Source: Acidipropionibacterium sp. (GTDB taxonomy: Bacteria > Actinomycetota > Actinomycetes > Propionibacteriales > Propionibacteriaceae). From it: 64,000 nt of DNA. Under the pieces are notes generated by a model. That model did no database searches, was not told the DNA's origin, and was given only the letters and a program-made list of their open reading frames with translations. The position numbers were made by a program, and so were the translations under genes. Shown here piece after piece: positions 35,881 through 43,178 of this stretch; position 1 is the stretch's first letter; each line of letters opens with the position of its first letter. Where the stretch lies: positions 18,492 to 82,491 of the forward strand of contig JALCLH010000015.1 in the NCBI GenBank assembly GCA_022647765.1, read 5' to 3'.

Positions 35881-36240
35881 ATGTCCCGAACGAGCCAGCC
35901 GACCCGGCTTCCCGCCGACGTGTACGAGTCAGCCCTAGCGGCGTCGCAGGTCACGTCGCGCACGGTGCCGCAGCAGATCGCGCACTGGGCGCGCATCGGG
36001 CGCGAGCTGGAGATGTCACCGAAAGTGAACCTCCGTCAGATCGCCGCGGTGCTCGCAGGGACGGGATCCTACGATGCACTCGGCGAGCAGGAACAGGCGA
36101 TCGTTCGCGAGGAGTGGGGCGACCGCATGGTCGCGCTGCGAGACGAACTCGACTATGCGGCGCGGTTTTCGGCCGAAGGCGAGTCGTACTCCGAGGCCGA
36201 TGCGGATGGCAATCTGGTCATTCATCCGGCACGCAACTGA
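35881..36240 (+). CDS. ParD-like antitoxin
   Basis: 119 aa. The N-terminus (TRLPADVYESALAASQVTSR followed by TVPQQIAHWARIGRELE) matches the ParD-like antitoxin family, with a ribbon-helix-helix-like DNA-binding part; the C-terminal acidic region would bind the toxin. Its stop overlaps the toxin start (TGATG), ensuring antitoxin is translated first. The dyad over the promoter supports autoregulation. Confidence 0.82.
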   Translation: MSRTSQPTRLPADVYESALAASQVTSRTVPQQIAHWARIGRELEMSPKVNLRQIAAVLAGTGSYDALGEQEQAIVREEWGDRMVALRDELDYAARFSAEGESYSEADADGNLVIHPARN

Positions 36241-36836
36241 TGCCCCTGCTGCACCTGCTCGCCGGGCCGAACGGCGCCGGGAAGTCCAGCTACGTTCACG
36301 ACGTGCTCGCGCCGATCACCGGCTTGCCCTTTGTCAATGCCGATGAGATCGCCGCTGCCCGATGGCCGGATGCACAGGCCGAGCACGCCTACGAGGCAGC
36401 GCAGATCGCCGAGGCTCGGCGGCGGGAGCTGATTGGCGTGGGAGAGTCCTTCATTTCCGAAACCGTGTTCTCACATCCCAGCAAGGTCCAACTCGTCGCA
36501 GATGCCGTGAGCGCGGACTATCTGGTCCACCTCCATGTCGTCATCGTGCCCGTGGAACTCACCGTGCAACGCGTTCACGAGCGCGTGCGCCATGGAGGGC
36601 ATTCCGTGCCGGAGCAGAAGATCCGAGATCGTTACGCGCGTCTGTGGGATCAGATAGCCGACGCAATCCAGATAGCGGATGTAACGGAAGTTCTCGACAA
36701 CAGCCGTGCGGCAACTCCTTTCCGCCCCTGCGCGTCATTGGAGCGGGGCACGATCATCGGATCGCCGCGCTTGCCTTCCTGGGCACCCTCTGCTCTGGCG
36801 GAAGCACTGGCTTCACATCCCCCCAGGACCATCTGA
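36240..36836 (+). CDS. Zeta-toxin family kinase
   Basis: 198 aa. Walker A is LLAGPNGAGKSSYVH at the N-terminus; PFVNADEIAAARWP and FISETVFSHPSK fit the substrate-site region of zeta toxins, which phosphorylate UDP-N-acetylamino sugars (or other small molecules) and block wall synthesis. It is the second gene of the antitoxin operon. The last 24 bp overlap the convergent merR gene. The C-terminal part after DNSRAAT is less conserved to my eye, so the exact end is less certain. Confidence 0.85.
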   Translation: MPLLHLLAGPNGAGKSSYVHDVLAPITGLPFVNADEIAAARWPDAQAEHAYEAAQIAEARRRELIGVGESFISETVFSHPSKVQLVADAVSADYLVHLHVVIVPVELTVQRVHERVRHGGHSVPEQKIRDRYARLWDQIADAIQIADVTEVLDNSRAATPFRPCASLERGTIIGSPRLPSWAPSALAEALASHPPRTI

Positions 36837-37916
36837 ATCTGCCCTGCGACCTCCCAGGAGATACCGAGCGATGCGTGACACCTCGGGATCGGGATCGGTG
36901 ACCAGAGCGCGCAGGATCTCGGCCGCGGCATCCCCGGGAATCTCGCCGAGGGCCTGCGCCAGCCTGCTGCGGACTGCGGGGTCGGCTGTGGTGGGCCTTC
37001 CGGACCCGACCGCAGCCGCGTCGTCGCGTCGAGCAGCCGGGCCGGTGACGCCGATCCTCTCGCCCAGCATCCCGGCGATCCGATCGGCTTCCGTCTGTGA
37101 CCGGGAGGCCAGCGCTCCCAAGGCCTCGGCGGCCTCGACATCTCCATCTCCGGCCACGATGAGCTCGACCAGCGGCGCGCAGATCGCGGGAAGGGATGTG
37201 CGGGACACAACGTCCTTGCGGGTGGCAAGCCGGATCGCAGCGAGTCCGGCAATCCCGGCGTCGGCGTCCTCCAGGCCGGTCGCCAGAGCCTCGGCCGCCT
37301 CCGATCCGTCGATCTCACCGAGGGCGAGGACCGCGCGGCGTCTCACCTCGGAAGTAGCGTCGGACAGGTGCGCGGCGAGCGCCGGCACGGCGGCGTCACC
37401 TGCTCGGGCAATCGCCCAGCGCAGCGACCCCGCCACCACCGCATCGGGCTCCGACAGGTAGATCCCGACCAGCGAATCGGACAGGGACGCAGCGACCGTC
37501 CCCGAGCGGAGCGCGGCGGCCTGGCGCTCGGCCGCCCCGCCGGAGCGCAGCGCCGACAGCAGCTCGACCGCGCCCAGCGCGTCGGACCAGTTGCGCGGCC
37601 CGGTGGACTGGATCTCGCGCACTCTGGCCAGCAGTTCGCGCTCGGCGGCGATCCGGCGCACCGTGCGGTCGATGAGCCCGGCGAGCATCTGCGCCGCGTC
37701 GAAGCCGGGGTCGTCCAGTGCCCGGCGGGCCTGCTCCAGGGACAGTCCGAGGGCGCGCAGCGCCTCGACCCGGAACAGCCGGCGCAGGTCCTCGGGTTCG
37801 TAGCGCCGGTATCCGGTGCTGGTGCGTCCCGAGGGGCGCACCAGCCCGATCCGGTCGTAGTGCCGCAGCATCCGGACGCTGACGCCCGAACGCTGCGACA
37901 CCTCGCCGATGAGCAT
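36813..37916 (-). CDS. MerR family regulator with C-terminal HEAT repeats
   Basis: 367 aa. Winged-helix MerR domain: MLIGEVSQRSGVSVRMLRHY, DRIGLVRP, TGYRRYEPEDLRRL, then the dimerisation helix. From about residue 150 to the end there are Ala/Leu-rich helical pairs typical of HEAT repeats (SLRWAIARAGDAAVPALAAH, RRRAVLALGEIDGSEAAEAL). It starts 1 bp inside the stop of the HEAT protein gene. A perfect 21-bp dyad in front of the operon is the expected MerR site. Confidence 0.9.
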   Translation of the reverse strand: MLIGEVSQRSGVSVRMLRHYDRIGLVRPSGRTSTGYRRYEPEDLRRLFRVEALRALGLSLEQARRALDDPGFDAAQMLAGLIDRTVRRIAAERELLARVREIQSTGPRNWSDALGAVELLSALRSGGAAERQAAALRSGTVAASLSDSLVGIYLSEPDAVVAGSLRWAIARAGDAAVPALAAHLSDATSEVRRRAVLALGEIDGSEAAEALATGLEDADAGIAGLAAIRLATRKDVVSRTSLPAICAPLVELIVAGDGDVEAAEALGALASRSQTEADRIAGMLGERIGVTGPAARRDDAAAVGSGRPTTADPAVRSRLAQALGEIPGDAAAEILRALVTDPDPEVSRIARYLLGGRRADSDGPGGM

Positions 37917-38575
37917 CAGCCGGTGCCCATCACATAGACCCGCATGGCCTCCTCGCTGGCGTCGTCGAAGCCGAGCTCGGGATGACGGATCATCCGGAGA
38001 GTCGCCTCGGCATGCAGCGCGGCCTCGGCATCGGCATTCTCGGCCGCATCCTTCAGGACGGCCTCGCCGGCCTCCCCCAGTTCGAGATAGGCGCGGCTGA
38101 GGCTGAGCTGCATGGTGTGGTCGCCGCGGCCGAGCTGGCCGGCCAGACGCCGGGCCAGGTGATCCTTCTCGCTCTCGGGCACCAGGGCGGAGGCCGCGCG
38201 CCAGGCGGAGCGGGCCACGTCGTCGTCCTCGGACTCGATGAACTCGTCGGTGACCGCCGGCCAGCCCCTCGGATCGCCTATCTTGGACAGGGCGTGGAGA
38301 GACTGGGCGCGCGCCTGCGGGTTGGCCGATCCGAGTTCGGCCAGCAGGGCCGGCACGGTGAGATCGGCCGGGTGGCTCAGCAGCGCCCAGACCAACATGT
38401 CGCGGACGAAGAAGTCGGGCTCGACGCCGGAGCGGCGGATGAGCACCGTGACGTCGCCCGGTTCGGGGTGGCTGCCGGCGGCCATCGCGATCTGGAGCCG
38501 CGCCGACGAGGAGGTCGACTCCAGGGCGGCTGCGAGCTGTTGCGGTGTGTGGTGCGTGTGGTGGGTTGAGGTCAT
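37916..38575 (-). CDS. HEAT-repeat protein, partner of MerR-HEAT
   Basis: 219 aa from ATG 38575 (MTSTHHTHHTPQQLAAALES), chosen because AGGAGG lies 8 nt upstream. Helical repeats: PEPGDVTVLIRRSGVEPDFF, DMLVWALLSHPADLTVPALL, ARAQSLHALSKIGDPRGWPA. The His-rich start could bind metal, though this is speculative. It resembles the C-terminal domain of the MerR protein encoded next to it, so it may compete for or share its ligand. The ligand is unknown. Confidence 0.8.
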   Translation of the reverse strand: MTSTHHTHHTPQQLAAALESTSSSARLQIAMAAGSHPEPGDVTVLIRRSGVEPDFFVRDMLVWALLSHPADLTVPALLAELGSANPQARAQSLHALSKIGDPRGWPAVTDEFIESEDDDVARSAWRAASALVPESEKDHLARRLAGQLGRGDHTMQLSLSRAYLELGEAGEAVLKDAAENADAEAALHAEATLRMIRHPELGFDDASEEAMRVYVMGTG

Positions 38576-38603
38576 CACCATCACCTCCTGACTCTCACCG
38601 AAC

Positions 38604-38624
38604 ACCCTGACACCGTGTCAGGGT
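38604..38624 (-). promoter_or_regulatory. MerR operator-promoter
   Basis: ACCCTGACAC-C-GTGTCAGGGT: a perfect 21-bp dyad with TTGACC overlapping its upstream edge on the minus strand (-35). MerR regulators bind such dyads in the spacer of a promoter. The -10 is not clear. Confidence 0.72.
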
Positions 38625-38687
38625 CAAACATTCCTGCTCCGCTGTGAGCGAGAGGGGCCCGAGTACCGGCGAGAGGTCTGAAACACG

Positions 38688-39338
38688 TCAGCGAGCGGGC
38701 CGGGAGGCCGCCTGCACCTCGCGGATCTCCACGGCTGAGGCGATGTCGTGCTCGCCCGGGCCGCCGTCGAACCCCGCCTGGCGCATCAGGACGGCTCCGA
38801 AAACCTCGCCCCAGAACGTTCTCACTGCCGCTTCGACCCCGTGCGACACCGCCCACCCCCGCTCCTCGAGCACCCGCTCCAGATACCGGTCGGACTGACG
38901 GAAGAAGACGCTCATGGCGCTGCGGAGCTCCGGCCGGACGGCAGGGTTGGCCCGAGCCACCGACAACGTCCCGACGACGGCGGGCAACGAGGGCATCGCC
39001 AGTGCGGTGCGCGCCAGCTCACGTTTGAACAGATCGGGGCCACTGGCCCGGCGACCGCCGGTGCGCAGCCGGTCGGACTCGCGCAGCAGCAGCCCGAAGG
39101 CTGCGGTGATGTAGAGGGCGTCCTTGGACCCGTAGTGATGGGTGATCTGATTAGGGAAAACGCCGGCTTCGCGGGCAATGTCCTTGACCGTCACCTCGGC
39201 GAAGGCCCGCTGAGCGAACAGCGCCATCGCGGCGTCGCGGATCCTCTTGCGGGCCCCGGCACCGCGCGGAGAGGCGACTGGGCGGTACTGATCAGACACA
39301 CCTTGATTGTATGTGATACAACTCATCTTGTTTGTCAT
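38688..39338 (-). CDS. TetR family regulator divergent from ketoacyl synthase
   Basis: Up to 216 aa. Helix-turn-helix: AEVTVKDIAREAGVFPNQIT followed by HHYGSKDALY. The start is uncertain: ATG 39338, ATG 39326 or GTG 39299; the first two overlap the operators, none has a clear ribosome site, and conserved sequence begins only after GVSDQYRPVASPRGAG. Two identical-pattern palindromes in the divergent promoter imply autorepression and control of the ketoacyl synthase gene. The ligand may be an acyl-CoA or fatty acid, by context only. Confidence 0.88.
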   Translation of the reverse strand: MTNKMSCITYNQGVSDQYRPVASPRGAGARKRIRDAAMALFAQRAFAEVTVKDIAREAGVFPNQITHHYGSKDALYITAAFGLLLRESDRLRTGGRRASGPDLFKRELARTALAMPSLPAVVGTLSVARANPAVRPELRSAMSVFFRQSDRYLERVLEERGWAVSHGVEAAVRTFWGEVFGAVLMRQAGFDGGPGEHDIASAVEIREVQAASRPAR

Positions 39339-39342
39339 ACAA
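39307..39342. promoter_or_regulatory. Tandem TetR operators
   Basis: Two 15-bp sites, TTGTATGTGATACAA (39307-39321) and TTGTTTGTCATACAA (39328-39342), with pattern TTGTNTGNNATACAA. Their centres are 21 bp apart, two helical turns, so two dimers can bind on one face. They lie between tetR and the ketoacyl synthase gene. Confidence 0.78.
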
Positions 39343-39368
39343 GAACTTGCGAGACGTCGGGAGCGGGA

Positions 39369-40577
39369 ATGCAGATCTCCATCACCGGGTACGGAGCAGT
39401 GACCTCATTCGGACTGGGCGTGGACGCCCTGTGGTCAGGTCTGCTCGAGGGGCGATCAGGGGCCCGCGACCTCGAGGGGCCGGTCTGGGAAGGGCTGCCA
39501 GTCCGGATCGCCGCACCGGTCACCGCCGATCTGGAAGCCGAACTCGGACACCCGAAGGCGCGCCAACTCGACCGCTCCCAGCAGCTCGCCCTGATCGCCG
39601 CGGCCGAGGCCTGGCGGGACGCCGGCTCCCCCGAGGTTGAGCCCGAGCGGCTGGCAGTGGCTGTCGGCACCGGGATCGGCGGCGTCAACACACTGCTCGG
39701 CCAGGACGACGTGCTGGAGTCTCGCGGAGCCCGGCGGGTCTCCCCTCGTGCAGTGCCTATGCTCATGCCCAACGGCGCCGCCGCCCAGCTGAGCATCGAG
39801 TACGGGGCCAAGGCGGGGGCCTTCACGCCGGTCTCGGCCTGCGCGTCCGGCGCAGAGGCCATCACCATGGCGGCCCGGCTCATCGCCTGCGACGAGGCCG
39901 ATGTCGTCATCGCCGGCGGCACCGAGTCGGCCGTCGTCCCCCTCACGATGGCGTCCTTCGCCCAGGCGACAGCGCTGGCCAGACCCGACGGCGACCCGGC
40001 GACGGTGTCCCGTCCCTTCTCCGCGGACCGCCGCGGCTTCCTGCTCGGCGAGGGAGCCGGCATCGTCATCCTGGAGCGGGCCGACCACGCCGCCGCCCGG
40101 CGAGCCCGCGCCCACGCGGAGCTGGCGGGCTGGGCGGTCACCTCAGACGCTTACCACATCACCGCTACCGAGCCTTCCGGCGCCCAGCAGGTCCGGGCGA
40201 TCCGCGGTTCGCTGCGTCGGGCCGGCCTCTCCCCCTCCGATGTGGATCACGTCAACGCCCATGCCACCGGGACGCCGGTCGGAGATCTCTCGGAGGCCAC
40301 CGCCATCGAGGAGGTGCTGGGAACCGGGGTGTCCGTGACTGCCCCGAAGAGCGCCATCGGCCACCTGTTCGGCGGCGCGGGCGCGGTGGAGACGATCATC
40401 GCGGTGAAGACCATCGAGGATGGCGTCATCCCGGCCACCCTCAACCTTGACGAGCCCGATCCGCAGATCCACGTCGACGTCGTCAGCGGGACCCCGCGTC
40501 GCCAAGAGGTTCGGGTCGCCCTCAACAATTCCTTCGGGTTCGGCGGGCAGAATGTCACGCTGGCTCTCACCAAGTGA
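39369..40577 (+). CDS. Beta-ketoacyl-ACP synthase, FabF-like
   Basis: 402 aa condensing enzyme. Start MQISITGYGAVTSFGLGVDA; catalytic cysteine in FTPVSACASGAEAI; the two histidine motifs VNAHATGTPVGD and KSAIGHLFGGAG; glycine-rich end NNSFGFGGQNVTLAL. It extends acyl-ACP with malonyl-ACP in fatty acid (or polyketide) synthesis. It is encoded alone, with no acyl carrier or reductase next to it, and is divergent from a TetR gene, so it may be an inducible accessory synthase that tunes membrane lipids. The gene is intact. Confidence 0.92.
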   Translation: MQISITGYGAVTSFGLGVDALWSGLLEGRSGARDLEGPVWEGLPVRIAAPVTADLEAELGHPKARQLDRSQQLALIAAAEAWRDAGSPEVEPERLAVAVGTGIGGVNTLLGQDDVLESRGARRVSPRAVPMLMPNGAAAQLSIEYGAKAGAFTPVSACASGAEAITMAARLIACDEADVVIAGGTESAVVPLTMASFAQATALARPDGDPATVSRPFSADRRGFLLGEGAGIVILERADHAAARRARAHAELAGWAVTSDAYHITATEPSGAQQVRAIRGSLRRAGLSPSDVDHVNAHATGTPVGDLSEATAIEEVLGTGVSVTAPKSAIGHLFGGAGAVETIIAVKTIEDGVIPATLNLDEPDPQIHVDVVSGTPRRQEVRVALNNSFGFGGQNVTLALTK

Positions 40578-40672
40578 CCTGGCCGCTCTTGCGCTGTTCG
40601 TTGCGACTTCCCGCAGCGCCGGCCCGGGCGACTACCGTGGACCCGATCACCGTCGCCGACAAGGAGACCGAC

Positions 40673-41497
40673 ATGGCCCCGACCCCGCAGAATGCCCAGT
40701 TCGCCGCCGACTGGAAGAGCTGGCACGACGCCCATGAGAGGTCGCGCACCAACCCGCTCGGCATTCTCGCCGCGACTGGGCTGTACTTTCTGGACGCCGA
40801 TCCGCTGACCGTGCCGGGAGTACCGGGCACCTGGAAGCTGGCCGGCGGGCAGCCGCAGGTCGAACTCTCCGAGGGCGAGACGTTGAGCGACGGAGACCGG
40901 GTGCTGACCGGCACGGTGCCGCTCGGCGACCGGATCGCCGACGGCGGCGTCATGCTGGGGTTCACCGACGGCGGCGTCCACGGGGTGGCCGAGGTGGCCT
41001 GGCGCGGTTCCTCGGTGATGCTGCGGCCGCGCCGCGAGGGCAGCTCGTACCTGGCGGATTTCCCGGGTACCCCGGCCTATCCTGCCGATCCCGCCTGGGC
41101 GGTGCCCGCCCACCTTGAGGCCTTCGGCGAGGACCGCACCGAGACCGTCGGCGCGGTGATCGAGGGCCTGTCGCACGAGTACACCGCGCCGGGTGTGCTG
41201 GTGTTTTCCATCGGCGGTACCGAGTACCGGCTCACCGCCTTCGCCAGCGGCCATGACGGCTCCCTCATGGTGCTGCTGCGCGACGCCACCAGCGGCGTCA
41301 CCACCTACGGCGCCAGCCGGACCCTCGGCGTCCCGGCCCCGGACGCCGGGGGCAACACCGTCATCGACTTCAACCGGGCCACCAACCTGCCGTGCGCCTA
41401 CACCGACTACGCCACCTGCCCGCTGCCGCCGGCCGAGAACCGGCTGCCGATCGCGGTGGAGGCCGGGGAGAAGCTGCCGCTGGCCCGGGTGTCCTGA
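40673..41497 (+). CDS. DUF1684 domain protein
   Basis: 274 aa. The diagnostic block is near the C-terminus: DFNRATNLPCAYTDYATCPL followed by PPAENRLPIAVEAGEK. The N-terminal helix is FAADWKSWHDAHERSRTN. The family is widespread and of unknown biochemical function. ATG 40673 has AAGGAG about 8 nt upstream. It follows the ketoacyl synthase by 95 bp and could share its transcript. The gene is intact. Confidence 0.9.
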   Translation: MAPTPQNAQFAADWKSWHDAHERSRTNPLGILAATGLYFLDADPLTVPGVPGTWKLAGGQPQVELSEGETLSDGDRVLTGTVPLGDRIADGGVMLGFTDGGVHGVAEVAWRGSSVMLRPRREGSSYLADFPGTPAYPADPAWAVPAHLEAFGEDRTETVGAVIEGLSHEYTAPGVLVFSIGGTEYRLTAFASGHDGSLMVLLRDATSGVTTYGASRTLGVPAPDAGGNTVIDFNRATNLPCAYTDYATCPLPPAENRLPIAVEAGEKLPLARVS

Positions 41498-41521
41498 GCC
41501 GGGCATAGGACGGGCATAGGG

Positions 41522-41590
41522 ATGGGATTGGCCACTGTGCGGCCGGCGCGTGGATTATCCAGACGGCGGCCGATATATGGCCAAGTTCAT
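41522..41590. repeat. 69-bp palindromic element, family B copy 4 (diverged)
   Basis: Starts ATGGGATTGGCCAC, ends ATGGCCAAGTTCAT, with TGGATTATCCA in the exact centre. Both arms have changed together relative to the other copies (TTGGCCA in place of TCTGCCA), a compensatory pattern that keeps the pairing. It lies between the 3' ends of two convergent genes. Confidence 0.78.
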
Positions 41591-41592
41591 TT

Positions 41593-42573
41593 CTATCGGC
41601 CGGCCAACAGCCTCTCCATCCGGGCGTACGAGGCCTCCATGCCCTGAACCATCCCGGTGCCGAGAATCATGTCCCGGGTGGCGGCGTCGGGATACTCGAT
41701 GACCGTGGTGATCAGGGTGGCCCCGTCCTCCTCGAACAGGGTGAGGTCGTTGACGGTGGTCGGGCCGCCGGTTCCCGACATCCGCTCGGTGGTGACTGCG
41801 CGAACGGGCTCCCGGCTCAGCAGCAGTTCCCCCTCGAAGCCGAAGGGCTCCCCCTCGACCCCGGGATCGGGCGCCCAGGCGAAGCGGTACGGCTGACCCA
41901 CCCCGGCCGGCGTCTCGCAGGCGGTCATCGACCAGCCGTCGGGGCCGAGCATCCACTGCGGGATCAGCTCCGGGTCGTTCTGGGCCCGCCAGACGACGGC
42001 CGCGGGGGCAGCGATCGCGCGGGTGATGCGGACCAGGGTGTCGGTGAGGATCTCCTCCTCGGCGTCTCGGCCCGCGTACCGCTCGCGCACTCCGGCGAGC
42101 ACGCCGTCGATCTGGCCCATGGCGAGGCTGGTGCCCTCTACGACGCCCATCTGCAGGACGGTCCGGAGCGCCTCGCGTGAGTCGAATGCCGAGCGGGCGG
42201 TCAGCCGGGTGCCCTCGGCGGTCGGCTCGAACACGAAATCCATCCGCATCGTGGGCATCCCGGGGGTCGGGGTTCCGGTCTCGTCGGCGAAGAAGTCCGC
42301 CACGGCGAAACTGCGCTCCGGTTCGATCTCCAGGAAGTCCCAGCGCGCATAGGACTTCTCTCCCCTGGGGCCGGTCATGTGATAGAGGGCGCGACCGCCG
42401 ACCCGATGGTCCCACTCGGTGAAGGTCGCGGGGTAGGTGGGAGGTCCCCAGAATCTCTCGAGTTGCCGGGGATCGGCGTAGGCCTGCCACACGCGGGCGA
42501 CGGGGTGGGGAAAGTCGGCGATGATGGTGAGGCTGAGGTTGTTCTCGTCGGTGATGATGTCGGTGACGGGCAT
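41593..42573 (-). CDS. Tandem SRPBCC (AHSA1-like) domain protein
   Basis: 326 aa with two successive START-like hydrophobic-ligand domains: the first begins PHPVARVWQAYADPRQLERF followed by WGPPTYPATF, the second APAAVVWRAQNDPELIPQWM followed by LGPDGWSM; each ends with a long helix. ATG 42573 (MPVTDIITDENN) has GAGGAG shortly upstream. The family includes Hsp90 co-chaperone-like and lipid-binding proteins; a specific ligand cannot be read from sequence. The gene is intact. Confidence 0.88.
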   Translation of the reverse strand: MPVTDIITDENNLSLTIIADFPHPVARVWQAYADPRQLERFWGPPTYPATFTEWDHRVGGRALYHMTGPRGEKSYARWDFLEIEPERSFAVADFFADETGTPTPGMPTMRMDFVFEPTAEGTRLTARSAFDSREALRTVLQMGVVEGTSLAMGQIDGVLAGVRERYAGRDAEEEILTDTLVRITRAIAAPAAVVWRAQNDPELIPQWMLGPDGWSMTACETPAGVGQPYRFAWAPDPGVEGEPFGFEGELLLSREPVRAVTTERMSGTGGPTTVNDLTLFEEDGATLITTVIEYPDAATRDMILGTGMVQGMEASYARMERLLAGR

Positions 42574-42608
42574 GTTGGGCTCCTCGGGGAGTCGGCTGTG
42601 CGGAAGGT

Positions 42609-43058
42609 TCAGGCCTGCCGGGCTGGCCGGAGGCGGTGGGCCCGGTAGCCGCCCACGATGACCACCACCGCGACCACCGCGTGGAGGGCCATCAGGCCCC
42701 CGGTCGCGGCTGCCGAGACGGCGCCCAGGGCACCCAGCAGTGAGGCAACGGCGACCACGATCGCCAGCACCGTCCAGATCCGCAGGCCATGGGCCGAGAC
42801 CATCTCCAGGATGCGGAGCACCAGCAGGCCCGCGATGGCGGCGGACGCGGCCATCAGTGCCACTGAGCCGCCGCCGACCGTGATCGTCCGGCCGCTGCTG
42901 TCGACCCGGAGTTCCACTCCGGCCAGTGGTGAGACGACCAGCCATGTGATCATTGCGCAGATCACGGCGGCCGCGACGACCGCCAGGTCATTGATCAGGA
43001 GCCGGGTCCTTGGCACGGCTCGGGTGTTCGATCTCGTGTCGGATTCAGATTCGGTCAT
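42609..43058 (-). CDS. Four-TM membrane protein, DUF6069-like
   Basis: 149 aa with four hydrophobic helices (LAVVAAAVICAMITWLVV, SVALMAASAAIAGLLVL, IWTVLAIVVAVASLLGALGA, LMALHAVVAVVVIVGGY). ATG 43058 has GGAGGG 9 nt upstream. It lies 35 bp ahead of the SRPBCC gene on the same strand and probably shares a transcript. The DUF name is from memory of similar small actinobacterial proteins and is tentative. Function unknown. Confidence 0.75.
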   Translation of the reverse strand: MTESESDTRSNTRAVPRTRLLINDLAVVAAAVICAMITWLVVSPLAGVELRVDSSGRTITVGGGSVALMAASAAIAGLLVLRILEMVSAHGLRIWTVLAIVVAVASLLGALGAVSAAATGGLMALHAVVAVVVIVGGYRAHRLRPARQA

Positions 43059-43178
43059 GTCACTCATCCCTCCGTCGGGCACCGGCCGAGGCGACGCCTG
43101 CGGGCGGCATCGCCCGGGCCGCGGGTCAAGAGATCGAGAGCTCTCGCTGTATCTGCGGAAAGCTACCACGCGATCCGC

